Notes under the pieces: model-generated
What the model was told of the DNA's origin: nothing
Seen by the model: only the letters and a program-made list of their open reading frames with translations
Database searches by the model: none
Made by a program: the position numbers and the translations under genes
DNA from: SFWF01 sp045591645
Lineage (GTDB): Bacteria; Bacillota; Clostridia; Oscillospirales; Acutalibacteraceae
NCBI GenBank assembly: GCA_045591645.1
Contig: JAZNTG010000019.1
Span: 1-49,596, forward strand
DNA length: 49,596 nt
Direction: 5' to 3'
In this document: piece after piece, positions 18,128 to 26,709 of the stretch
How the letters are laid out: each line of letters begins with the position of its first letter
Numbering within the stretch: position 1 is the first letter of the stretch

Positions 18128-19270
18128 TTATAAAACGGGGTTGCCGTTTTTGAATACGCCGTGAACCTTCATCTTGTAGTCAACAATAACAAGGTCCGCA
18201 AGCTTACCCTTTGCAATCTCACCTCTGTCAAGAAGTCCGATAGCTCTCGCAGGGTTGTAGGAAGCGAACTTGAAAACATCGACAAGTGATGCTCCCGTAT
18301 GCTTGATCATATTACGGCAAGAAATATCCAGAGTCATCTTAGAGCCGGCTATCTCTCCCATATGATCGAAGTTAATATCATCCACGTCGTCATAGCCTTC
18401 GGGGATGGGTCCGTCGCAAGCATATGCGTCGGAAATAAGAATTATCCTGTCATCGCCCTTGATTCTTCTGTTTAAGCGAAGCAGATAAGGATCTACGTGG
18501 ATTCCGCGACTGTCGCAGATAAGCTCGGCATAGATATCACGGTTGTACTGTACGGTTTCGTCAACACATGGGGTGCGGCATTCGGGATACTTCTGAAGTG
18601 TTCCCGTAGCATTCAGATGATGTGTACCAATCTTAAGTCCGTACGGAATAACAGCCTCTATCTGCTCAGGCTCTGCCTCACTGTGCGCAACAGAAAATAC
18701 TGCTGCGGGGTTTTTAGCTTTAACATCCTTTACAAAGTCAAGAATATTTTCTCTTTCGGGAGCGAGCGCCCAAACTCGAGCAAGATCCCAAGCAGCATCA
18801 ATTATAGGCTGGTAGTCCTTCTTATCTACAGGACCCTTCCAAGGATTGGACTCTCGGTCACAGCCAAACTTAGGATTGAGGTAAGGACCTTCCATATAAA
18901 ATCCGACTATATTACAGCAAAGCGGATTCTTCATAGCTTCCTTCAGCTTGGCAATGGCCTCCAGATATCCTGCGGTATTCATACTGTAATAAAGTGCAGG
19001 GCAGAGAGATGTCGTACCGTGCTTTAAATGGTGCTGACTTGCGGTTTCAGGCTCATCCTGAAAGAAAACATATCCGTCTGAATGAGTATGTATATCAATA
19101 AATCCCGGACCAACATAAAGTCCTTCAGCATCGACAACCTCGCAGCCTTCGGGAATCGAAAGCTTTCGCATCTCGCCGAAATCCACTATCTTTCCGTCAT
19201 CAATAAGTAAAAGTGCATCAGGAATAAAATGATCTCTCATTATAAGAGTTGCATTTTTAATAGCAATCAT
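18128..19270 (-). CDS. NagA-like N-acetylglucosamine-6-phosphate deacetylase
   Basis: 380 residues, the NagA length. Amidohydrolase-fold motifs appear in order: PGFIDIHTHSDG (HxH), EGPYLNPKFG (metal-binding Glu), SVAHSEAEPEQ (His), GTHHLNATG (His) and LISDAYACDG (catalytic Asp). NagA removes acetate from GlcNAc-6-P in the cytoplasm. The HTHSDG and THHLNATG contexts differ from classical NagA (HTHG, TH.FNAM), so another N-acyl amino sugar is possible. It lies between the ceramidase-like and NagB-like genes, 15 bases from the former. Confidence 0.82.
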   Translation of the reverse strand: MIAIKNATLIMRDHFIPDALLLIDDGKIVDFGEMRKLSIPEGCEVVDAEGLYVGPGFIDIHTHSDGYVFFQDEPETASQHHLKHGTTSLCPALYYSMNTAGYLEAIAKLKEAMKNPLCCNIVGFYMEGPYLNPKFGCDRESNPWKGPVDKKDYQPIIDAAWDLARVWALAPERENILDFVKDVKAKNPAAVFSVAHSEAEPEQIEAVIPYGLKIGTHHLNATGTLQKYPECRTPCVDETVQYNRDIYAELICDSRGIHVDPYLLRLNRRIKGDDRIILISDAYACDGPIPEGYDDVDDINFDHMGEIAGSKMTLDISCRNMIKHTGASLVDVFKFASYNPARAIGLLDRGEIAKGKLADLVIVDYKMKVHGVFKNGNPVL

Positions 19271-19285
19271 TATATCACGCCTTTC

Positions 19286-20629
19286 TTAATGCAAACTGTT
19301 GAGAAGCTTAGTGCCCTCTTCAATAATATACTCGGCAACACCCGCTTTAAATTTCGAGCTTCTAGCCTCATATCCGCCTTCAATATAAGCCTCTTCCATC
19401 GGGAAATAGCCCTCATATCCGTCTGTAAGTCCAAGCGGACAAACCATATCCCAGCCTTCAGCCTTTTTAAGTGCTCTGCCAATTCCTGTGAATCCTTCTC
19501 CCGGAATTGTAATAAGCGCAACATTACCAATCTGGATTGCACAAAGATTCATCGGGAATGCCTCAGGTCCGTGCTCAAGCTTAACCATACGGCCTGCCTC
19601 TGCAACGATAGTAGTGAGCATCATACCTTCATAAGGAAGCTCACTGTCCCTTCCTGCAATATGCAGATCGTTTATGCGGTGAGCCTCAGGAATATCCGCA
19701 GGGTCAGGCATATTTGAAGGAACGTTTATTATCTTCTGGACCGACTTAAGTGTGTCTACATCGGTGTAATTCACCTTATCAAACACCTGCATAACTCCGC
19801 CTGCTACAACACGTCCCATAAAACGAGCATGACCGTATCCGCGGTAAACATCATCGAAATCCCACTGCATATCATTAAGGTCGCCCTTGGTGGGGTTAAC
19901 ATTTATATGGTTTACGTCGCCTTGAGCACCGTTGAAGAATATGCATTTTGTATTGTCAAGAGACTTCTCAACCGTACGGCGTAAGAATCCGGGCCAGTCA
20001 CAGCTAAGCGTACAGCCGCCAACGGTATCGGGATGATCGGCAAAATTCACAAGCACCAAGCTTTCGCCGCCCTCCTGATCAAAACGGAGAACATTTACAC
20101 GCTCATCAACATCACCGATAGGAGCTACTATGTCGGGATTGTTTATTCCGGGATTGGTTTTTACGCTGCCATCCTTCATACGGAAGCGGCGAACGAAGGA
20201 AATATTGGGTGCTGTGCCGACAGCCCAACCCATTTTTGCAGGCTTAAGGTCAGCCAAAGCGAGTACCGCAACATCTGCCATTTTATTGTATACATAATCA
20301 GTATACTGCTTAGTAAGAGCATTGTCTGAATTTGCAACAAGGGCAGGTCCTGTATGAGTGTGTGTTGCATGAATATGAACGCACTCATAGGGAACTCCTG
20401 TGACCTCTGCTACATGCTTGCGGTAAATATCATTAAGCACCTGATCTATTCCAAGGTGATCTATGCTCAGGAATACCACCGTTGTGCTGTCACATTTAAG
20501 TGCCAAAGCGTTGATCTCAAGCGGATCAAGAACACCGTCAGCGTAGCGGTCCTTAAAATATCCTATAATGTCGATTCCCAGCATCGGAGTAACATCGATT
20601 CTTCCAAAGCCTGCATAAAGTTTATTCAT
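19286..20629 (-). CDS. Neutral/alkaline ceramidase-like amidohydrolase, no signal peptide
   Basis: 447 residues. The N-terminal core resembles neutral ceramidase: AGFGRIDVTPMLG at the start, HIHATHTHTGPAL (zinc-binding histidines) and VNFADHPDTVGG (third histidine). The nucleophile region, GDVSPN in known ceramidases, reads GDVNHIN here, so the serine is Asn. No signal peptide or membrane helix is present, so it should act in the cytoplasm, unlike secreted ceramidases. The ATG at 20629 has GAGGAG 11 bases upstream. First gene of a three-gene operon with NagA- and NagB-like enzymes, which points to an amide of an amino sugar rather than ceramide. Confidence 0.75.
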   Translation of the reverse strand: MNKLYAGFGRIDVTPMLGIDIIGYFKDRYADGVLDPLEINALALKCDSTTVVFLSIDHLGIDQVLNDIYRKHVAEVTGVPYECVHIHATHTHTGPALVANSDNALTKQYTDYVYNKMADVAVLALADLKPAKMGWAVGTAPNISFVRRFRMKDGSVKTNPGINNPDIVAPIGDVDERVNVLRFDQEGGESLVLVNFADHPDTVGGCTLSCDWPGFLRRTVEKSLDNTKCIFFNGAQGDVNHINVNPTKGDLNDMQWDFDDVYRGYGHARFMGRVVAGGVMQVFDKVNYTDVDTLKSVQKIINVPSNMPDPADIPEAHRINDLHIAGRDSELPYEGMMLTTIVAEAGRMVKLEHGPEAFPMNLCAIQIGNVALITIPGEGFTGIGRALKKAEGWDMVCPLGLTDGYEGYFPMEEAYIEGGYEARSSKFKAGVAEYIIEEGTKLLNSLH

Positions 20630-20753
20630 TACAATTACCACTCCTCGGTTAAAAACTGAAACCCAAAGACCGTATTATTTACGATTTCGGCTGTCTTTGA
20701 CGCAGCTTTATGTTGTCCGCGCATAGAATTCCTCAGTTTATTTCTATAATTGT

Positions 20754-20782
20754 ATTTTACCCTTTTACAGACTCTATGTCAA
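20754..20782 (-). promoter_or_regulatory. Promoter of the ceramidase-like/nagA/nagB operon
   Basis: Minus-strand TTGACA (20782-20777), 17-base spacer, TAAAAT (20759-20754). The leader to the ATG is about 120 bases. I saw no clear operator in it. Confidence 0.75.
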
Positions 20783-20876
20783 CCCCTAAAACACGTTTTT
20801 TTACAATTTATGGTTGCATATCGAATACCGTTTCTGCTAACTTAATTGCTCTTTCAAGACAGGTAAATCCGCGGCG

Positions 20877-22469
20877 TTAAGATCCCTGCAATGCGGTTAT
20901 TCCATCGGCTATTTCAGCAAAAACACCTCCACAGCCCTGTTCGGAATTTTCTGCGATCACAGCTACGGCGTATTTTGGCTCATCAAGCGGAAAAAATCCG
21001 CAAAACCAAGTATTTGTAACGGCTTTGCCGTTTTTAACGATGCCTGTTTCTGCAGTTGAGGTCTTTCCGGCCGCAGAAACCGTTTTTGGCTTGGCTATAT
21101 ATCCCGTTCCGTTTTCATCAAGCACTCCCGAAAGGCATTCTCTGAGCTTGGCCGCGGTAGACTTGCTCATAAGAAATACCTTTTCATTTTCAGCAGTTTT
21201 TTCCACAAGACTTCCATTCTGCACCTCTCCCTTTATAAGGCTCGGCGGATAGTAGCTGCCGTCAGAGGCTATAGCTGAGTAAAGGGTCAGTATCCCTACA
21301 GGCGATACCATAAGCTCTCCCTGCCCTATTGCTAAATTCGCAAGTGCACGCTCGGAGACCGAAAGTCGGCCTAGGTCTCCGATTTGTGAGGATCTTGCAC
21401 AAAGACCATAGCCAAAGCTGACAGCGTTATTAAAGCCTGCCCTCACAGCCATATCATACACTTTTTCGGCTCCAACCTCTATTGCCAGCTCATAGAAAAA
21501 CGAATTGCAGGAGTGCTTTATCGCCCCCGCCAGATCAAGCCATTTGTGACCTGATGTTTTGTGACATCGAAATATCTGTCCGTCTATGTCCGAATGTCCC
21601 TCGCAATACCAAAGAAAATTTGTATATCCTGCCTCGAGTGCTGCTGCCGCAACACAGGGTTTGAAGCCTGAGCCGACATTATAGGTCAGCATTGCACGGT
21701 TTATAAGCGGAGAATTCTCGTCACCCAGCGCCGACGAAATATCGTTCAAATCAAAGTCGGGGCAGCTCACCATCGCCTTTATTTCACCGGTTTCTATCTC
21801 ACTTACTACCACTGCGCCTGTATTTAAAGCCTCAGCAGCTTTTTCAGCTACTGCCTGAATATCGCTGTCAATCGTTATCATCACACCGCTTTGTTCAATG
21901 CTTCTGTCATATTCATATTTAATACTGTCACCCGCTATAAGCTTTCCGTATCCGTCAATACCGAATGAAAGCCTGACCTGTCTGTCACTGTACAGCAGTT
22001 CATCAAAGACCGCCTCAAGACCGCTGACACCGTGACCGTTTTGGTCAAGATAGCCGACGAGATGATTCGCTATGCTTTGCTGATGCCGGAATGAAGCAAA
22101 GGATACTATTCCGCTGCCCGAAATATCACGGTTACAGGTTATTATTGGAAGCGAGCCGTTTCTTATTTCAGCTAAAATATCAGCTGCCTCCTGATCGCTG
22201 AAATAATCACATAATGTGACCGATGCGGCGGGTATATCGGTAATGAGACTTGTGTATTGTTTTTCGGCATTTGTTATTGGCTTCATATTACAGTCGAATA
22301 TTGTACCTCTCTGCCGCGATACTGTTACCGAGCGCACCGAGTTTTCCGCTGCTGCAGCCTGAAACTCGGGATCAAAGGAAATATTTACTATCCTCATTAT
22401 TACTAAAAACATAGCAGTAACTATCATAAAATAGCATACCGCCACACGACGCTCAGACGCTTTTAACAT
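20877..22469 (-). CDS. Class B penicillin-binding protein (transpeptidase)
   Basis: 530 residues. One N-terminal membrane helix (VAVCYFMIVTAMFLVIMRI) is followed by a PBP dimerisation region with RQRGTIFDCN. The transpeptidase domain has SGFKP (SxxK, near residue 263), SCNSF (SxN) and AGKTSTAETG (KTG as KTS, near 468). It crosslinks peptidoglycan outside the membrane, in division, elongation or sporulation. It is shorter than most FtsI/SpoVD proteins and has no PASTA repeats. The ATG at 22469 uses a GGGAG site held inside a hairpin. It is last in the thyX-led run. Confidence 0.88.
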   Translation of the reverse strand: MLKASERRVAVCYFMIVTAMFLVIMRIVNISFDPEFQAAAAENSVRSVTVSRQRGTIFDCNMKPITNAEKQYTSLITDIPAASVTLCDYFSDQEAADILAEIRNGSLPIITCNRDISGSGIVSFASFRHQQSIANHLVGYLDQNGHGVSGLEAVFDELLYSDRQVRLSFGIDGYGKLIAGDSIKYEYDRSIEQSGVMITIDSDIQAVAEKAAEALNTGAVVVSEIETGEIKAMVSCPDFDLNDISSALGDENSPLINRAMLTYNVGSGFKPCVAAAALEAGYTNFLWYCEGHSDIDGQIFRCHKTSGHKWLDLAGAIKHSCNSFFYELAIEVGAEKVYDMAVRAGFNNAVSFGYGLCARSSQIGDLGRLSVSERALANLAIGQGELMVSPVGILTLYSAIASDGSYYPPSLIKGEVQNGSLVEKTAENEKVFLMSKSTAAKLRECLSGVLDENGTGYIAKPKTVSAAGKTSTAETGIVKNGKAVTNTWFCGFFPLDEPKYAVAVIAENSEQGCGGVFAEIADGITALQGS

Positions 22470-22475
22470 AAAATC

Positions 22476-22506
22476 AGCTCCCGTATCAAGTGTTGACACG
22501 GGAGCT
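22476..22506 (-). promoter_or_regulatory. Hairpin enclosing the PBP ribosome binding site
   Basis: AGCTCCCGT and ACGGGAGCT form a nine-pair stem. On the minus strand the 3' arm holds GGGAG, the Shine-Dalgarno of the PBP gene, eight bases before its ATG. The run after the stem (GATTTTATG) is weak for termination, so translational control is more likely than a terminator. Confidence 0.6.
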
Positions 22507-22511
22507 TTTAA

Positions 22512-23732
22512 TTATTCTGTTTTCATACGCAGCATAGCACCCTGCTTTATCGGGCGCTCAAAGGGTATCCTTATCTTCATCATTGGGTGAGGTGCCGACT
22601 CTATCGGATTACCATCGCCGTCATAAAGCTCGCTTGCCACTACCCTGAACGGCTCACTTCCCGCTTCAAGACAGTCAAGCTCCTGACCCTTTAAAAACTT
22701 ATTTTTAAGTATCGCTGTCACCATACCGTTTTCATATCCATCAACAACGGCAGCAACCGAATAATCTCTTACATAGCCTGCATGCGAATAGGTCTGTGCG
22801 TTTTGGGGAGTGCCGAAATAAAAGCCTGTGCTGTAATTTCGGTGGCTTATCTTGTTGAGCTCCTCACCTACCCACGTCGGCAGTTTCCAATTATCACCCG
22901 AAGCATAAAGACTGTCCAGCGCTCCTCTGTAAGCATTTGCCGTAACGGCAACATAATACTGAGACTTTGCTCTTCCCTCTATTTTAAGGCTCCCTATTCC
23001 CGCCTGTTGCATCTTTTGCAGATGCTCTGCCATACACAGGTCATTTGCATTTAATATATATGTGCCCTTATCGGTTTCGGTGATATCGTAATGCTGACCC
23101 TCGCGATTGGTTTCCACAAGAGAATAAGACCAACGGCAGGGCTGCGCGCAATCGCCACGGTTTGCATCTCTGCCTGTCATATAGCTTGAAAGCAGACAGC
23201 GCGCCGAAAATGATACGCACATAGCGCCGTGTACAAAGCATTCTAAGGTCAGCTCCGACGGAGTTTTTGCTCTTATTTCGGCTATTTCGTCCAGTGACAT
23301 TTCGCGTGCGATTACAACACGCTTTGCACCGAGGTCATAATAAGCATTTGCTGTTTCAAAATTTACGATGCCCGACTGTACTGATACGTGGAGCTCGCAC
23401 TTTGGCGCATATTTTCTCACCATCTGAATAGTACCAAGGTCAGCTGCAATTATCGCGTCTGCACCAAGGTCCTGCACCTGCTCTAAAAACGCAGGTATTC
23501 TCACTATCTCATCGTTATGCGGCAAAGTATTACAGGCGACGTGCACCTTAACGCCGTGCGCGTGAGCATACTTAATACCCTCACACATATCCGCCTCGCC
23601 GAAGTTGGAGGCGGCAGTCCTCATACCGAACTCCTCGCCCGCAAGATAAACCGCATCCGCGCCAAAATCAACCGCCGTTTTAAGGCGCGTCAGATCTCCC
23701 GCAGGACAAAGCAGCTCCATTTTATTATTCAT
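22512..23732 (-). CDS. U32-family peptidase/collagenase-like protein
   Basis: 406 residues. MELLCPAGDLTRLKTAVDFG starts the U32 TIM-barrel. CFVHGAMCVSFSARCLLSSY with four-cysteine positions and GDCAQPCRWSY matches the family signature; a C-terminal beta domain follows. U32 proteins include proteases and enzymes of tRNA or quinone hydroxylation (TrhP, UbiU/V), so protease activity is not assured. The ATG at 23732 has AGGAG five bases upstream, inside the end of mltG. Adjacent to mltG and 5-FTHF cyclo-ligase. Confidence 0.9.
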   Translation of the reverse strand: MNNKMELLCPAGDLTRLKTAVDFGADAVYLAGEEFGMRTAASNFGEADMCEGIKYAHAHGVKVHVACNTLPHNDEIVRIPAFLEQVQDLGADAIIAADLGTIQMVRKYAPKCELHVSVQSGIVNFETANAYYDLGAKRVVIAREMSLDEIAEIRAKTPSELTLECFVHGAMCVSFSARCLLSSYMTGRDANRGDCAQPCRWSYSLVETNREGQHYDITETDKGTYILNANDLCMAEHLQKMQQAGIGSLKIEGRAKSQYYVAVTANAYRGALDSLYASGDNWKLPTWVGEELNKISHRNYSTGFYFGTPQNAQTYSHAGYVRDYSVAAVVDGYENGMVTAILKNKFLKGQELDCLEAGSEPFRVVASELYDGDGNPIESAPHPMMKIRIPFERPIKQGAMLRMKTE

Positions 23733-23739
23733 ACTTCTC

Positions 23740-24909
23740 CTATCCTGCATAATTGCCCTCACGCATCAGACGGTTCTGGGTGTTTATATGTGCATTCAAA
23801 GTCTTATTATAATAGAATTTCATATTCTTATCAGTTATGAAATAGTAGTAATCAGGCTGTGAGGTAGAGGGCTCAAGCGCAGCCTTTATTGAATCAAGGC
23901 TGGGAGAGCAGAGAGGTCCTATCGGAAGTCCTGCATTTTCGTAGGTGTTATATGCACCTGAGCCATACGGATAATCTCTTGTTGGGTTAGACTGAAGATA
24001 TGCCTGATCGCCCCAATCGCGAAGACGGTTGTAGAAAACCTCGGCAACCTTCTGCTTGTCCTCAAAGCTCGCGCCGCCTGCCTCAAGCTCGATTATTGAA
24101 GCCATAGTCAGTATTTCGTGCACACTGCGGCCACGGCTTTCGGCCTCTGCCCTCATTTCTTCAGAAAAGCGCACACTCATAGTTCGAAGCATTTTGTCAA
24201 TTGCGAGCCGCGCGCACTCCTCGGGGTTGTCGTAATTGTAAAATTCATAAGTATCAGGGAAGAGATAACCCTCAAATCGCCACTGTACCGACTCATCGGG
24301 AATATCCTCTATAAAATCATAGTTATACTTGATCTCCTGAATGGCTTTTCGCAGCTCCTCCTTGTTTCCGACATTTTCGGCTGCAAGTAGCTCGATTATA
24401 TCATCGACACTAGACATTTCGGGGATCATTATCGTAACCGTCGTTATCTCGGCACCGACATGAACTAGCTTAGTTGCGATTCCCGAGTATCCGTCCTCAT
24501 CGCTGATAATAAACACACCTGTCTGGTAGCGCTTATTATAGCCTTTAACCACTGAATATGTCTTAAAGAGAAACTTGCTCTGTATAATATTGTTTTCGTG
24601 AAGTATATCTGCTATATCCGAAAGATTGCTCCCATCAGGAATTTCTATACTGTACTCGTTTCCCTTATTAGGACCTATTCCGAGAAAGTCCGACGCGCCG
24701 ACCAGCAGACCTGCTGCAAGTCCTACCGAAAAGATAATTATAACAAGCACCCAAGCGACTGATTTAATTGCTTTATAATTCATCTTGCTTTTCTTCTCAG
24801 GCTGCTCTGTATTCTCATCCTCAGCAATAGAAAAGCCTTCACCGATTATAAATTCATCAACTAATACTTCAGATTCGTTCAAAGGCTCTCTGTTTTCGTG
24901 GTTATCCAT
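23740..24909 (-). CDS. mltG: Endolytic transglycosylase MltG
   Basis: 389 residues. A cytoplasmic acidic N-terminus leads to one membrane helix (about residues 50-72, VAWVLVIIIFSVGLAAGLLVG). A LysM-like region (YSIEIPDGSNLSDIADIL) and the YceG domain follow. The catalytic region reads TMASIIELEAG near residue 270, then VFYNRL and LQSNPT. MltG cuts nascent glycan strands and sets their length. AAGGTG precedes the ATG. It sits among folate and cell-wall genes. Confidence 0.92.
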   Translation of the reverse strand: MDNHENREPLNESEVLVDEFIIGEGFSIAEDENTEQPEKKSKMNYKAIKSVAWVLVIIIFSVGLAAGLLVGASDFLGIGPNKGNEYSIEIPDGSNLSDIADILHENNIIQSKFLFKTYSVVKGYNKRYQTGVFIISDEDGYSGIATKLVHVGAEITTVTIMIPEMSSVDDIIELLAAENVGNKEELRKAIQEIKYNYDFIEDIPDESVQWRFEGYLFPDTYEFYNYDNPEECARLAIDKMLRTMSVRFSEEMRAEAESRGRSVHEILTMASIIELEAGGASFEDKQKVAEVFYNRLRDWGDQAYLQSNPTRDYPYGSGAYNTYENAGLPIGPLCSPSLDSIKAALEPSTSQPDYYYFITDKNMKFYYNKTLNAHINTQNRLMREGNYAG

Positions 24910-24919
24910 TAATATCACC

Positions 24920-25504
24920 TTATTTTCTGCAGGTTTTTATCTTTAAATCTGTAACTATTATATCTACCGAGCGGTCATATCTTCCGTGATGCATATAAGG
25001 TTTGAGCTCATCGGAATAGCATATGCCAGCGCTTTTTCCCGTAAATCTGACCATATAGCGGTCATAATAACCCTTGCCGTAGCCAAGCCTATACCCCTTC
25101 ATATCAAACTGCATACCTGGGACTATCATAAGACAGTCAGAAAAGTCAGTTACGACAGGCAGACTGTCATCCGGCTCCAAAACCGAAAAGCTACCGGGAG
25201 AAAGCTGTGAAAATGAAGTGATATAATGAAACTCCATATCACGCGTATCGGGAATACAGCGCGGAACCGCCACTTTTTTACCGTCAGCCCATGCGTTTTC
25301 GATTATTATTGTTGTATCTACCTCTATCGAGGTCGAAACATATACAAGCAGAGTCTTGGCGGGACGGTATTCGCGGAGCGCTCTGACATTTGCCGCAATA
25401 CTTCGGTCAAGTCTTTTTTTAAGCTCAGGGTCCATCAGGGCGCGACGCTGCTTTGAGCTTTCGCGTATCGACTGCTTGTACTTTCTGATATCTAACGGGT
25501 GCAT
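24920..25504 (-). CDS. 5-formyltetrahydrofolate cyclo-ligase
   Basis: 194 residues, usual length. Converts 5-formyl-THF to 5,10-methenyl-THF with ATP. Visible marks are the basic N-terminus with RRALMDPELKKRLDRSI, VDTTIIIENAWADGKKVAVPR, and the late GYRLGYGKGYYDRYM motif that forms the ATP/substrate loop. Its start overlaps the end of the DJ-1 gene by 13 bases. A folate enzyme beside ThyX fits folate-linked thymidylate synthesis. Confidence 0.94.
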   Translation of the reverse strand: MHPLDIRKYKQSIRESSKQRRALMDPELKKRLDRSIAANVRALREYRPAKTLLVYVSTSIEVDTTIIIENAWADGKKVAVPRCIPDTRDMEFHYITSFSQLSPGSFSVLEPDDSLPVVTDFSDCLMIVPGMQFDMKGYRLGYGKGYYDRYMVRFTGKSAGICYSDELKPYMHHGRYDRSVDIIVTDLKIKTCRK

Positions 25505-26034
25505 TGCATCGCTTCTCCGATTTTATCCGCTGTCTCACGCGCTATGAGCTTTGCCACTATCTCCAAAGCAAATTCGGTAGCTGATCCCGCACCTTTTCCC
25601 GTAACTATGTTACCGTCAGAAACTGCGGGTTTGTCAACTGTCCTTGCACCGACAAGACGCTCCTCAAAGCCTGGATAGCAGACAGCCCTTTTACCATTTA
25701 AAAGTCCCCAATCACCGAGCACCGAGGGCGCAGCACAAATAGCCGCCACAAGCTTACCCTGTGCGGCGCATAGGCGCGTCAGTTCCTCTACACTTTTATT
25801 GTCCTTTAAATTCCACGCTCCGGGTAGTCCCCCAGGCAAAACTACTCCGTCGAGGGCATCGTTTACGGTCTCGTCTATTGTCATATCAGCTTCGACCCTT
25901 ATGCCGTGTGTACCGCATATCATCCTACCTCCGACGCCAACGGTCCTTACCTCTATATCTGCGCGGCGAAGGATATCTACAGTAGCAAGAGCCTCTATTT
26001 CTTCAAAACCGTCAGCCAAAAACACATAAATCAT
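25492..26034 (-). CDS. DJ-1/PfpI-family protein
   Basis: 180 residues. It is a single class-I glutamine-amidotransferase-like fold: FLADGFEEIEALATVDILRR at the start (the DJ-1 Glu), VLPGGLPG, and AAICAAPSVLG with the reactive cysteine near residue 99. The family protects against oxidants or reactive aldehydes; the exact reaction is debated. TAGGAG precedes its ATG. It lies between tmk and 5-FTHF cyclo-ligase in the operon. Confidence 0.92.
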   Translation of the reverse strand: MIYVFLADGFEEIEALATVDILRRADIEVRTVGVGGRMICGTHGIRVEADMTIDETVNDALDGVVLPGGLPGAWNLKDNKSVEELTRLCAAQGKLVAAICAAPSVLGDWGLLNGKRAVCYPGFEERLVGARTVDKPAVSDGNIVTGKGAGSATEFALEIVAKLIARETADKIGEAMQCTR

Positions 26035-26044
26035 TAGTTTTCTC

Positions 26045-26707
26045 CTATAAAACCTTTAAGCTTTCTTCTAAAATATCTTTCGCAATATCATCTATAGTTC
26101 TGGGTTCCCCGTCTTTTCCGCAGGATATTACATCCCATCCCGAATACTCGGCAGTAAAAAGCGCCGCCTTACGGCAGTTTTCAAGATACTCAAGGTCACT
26201 TTCGTGAATATCCTTATGACCGCCGTTAGCATCATAGCGTTTATCCATAAGCTTCTGAGAAATTTCGGTGGGCATGTCGAGGAATATGACCTTGTCGGGA
26301 GCAGGTATACCAAGCTTTTCATACTCAAACTCATAAAGCCAGGAAAGAAACTCCTCCCACGCGCTTTCGGATAGCTTTGAACACTGATGTATAGCGTTAG
26401 AGGTCGTGTACCTGCCCGAAACGATGAGCCCGCCACCGTTATAATACTCTCCCCAATCCTTCTTAAAGGAAGCATATCGGTCGACAGCATAAAAGCTTGA
26501 CGCCGCATAGGCGTTAACATCATCGGGTTTAGATCCAAACTGACCCGCAAGATACATTTTAACAAGCGCTGAGGAATCGTCCTCATAATTCGGGAATGAT
26601 ACCCAGCGGCAATCAATACCCTTTTCCTGAAGATTTTTAAAAAGAATATCAAGCTGGGTAGATTTTCCGCTTCCGTCAAGTCCCTCTATTACAATAAGTT
26701 TACCCAT
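26045..26707 (-). CDS. tmk: Thymidylate kinase
   Basis: 220 residues. P-loop GLDGSGKST lies at about residues 9-17, followed by the DRYASF motif and a GGLIVSGRYTTSN segment corresponding to the DR(Y/F)..S nucleotide-binding turn. It phosphorylates dTMP to dTDP. It starts three bases after the stop of thyX, whose product is dTMP, so the two steps are coupled. The sequence is somewhat divergent from classical Tmk, and a broader deoxynucleoside kinase role cannot be excluded. Confidence 0.88.
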   Translation of the reverse strand: MGKLIVIEGLDGSGKSTQLDILFKNLQEKGIDCRWVSFPNYEDDSSALVKMYLAGQFGSKPDDVNAYAASSFYAVDRYASFKKDWGEYYNGGGLIVSGRYTTSNAIHQCSKLSESAWEEFLSWLYEFEYEKLGIPAPDKVIFLDMPTEISQKLMDKRYDANGGHKDIHESDLEYLENCRKAALFTAEYSGWDVISCGKDGEPRTIDDIAKDILEESLKVL

Positions 26708-26709
26708 AA

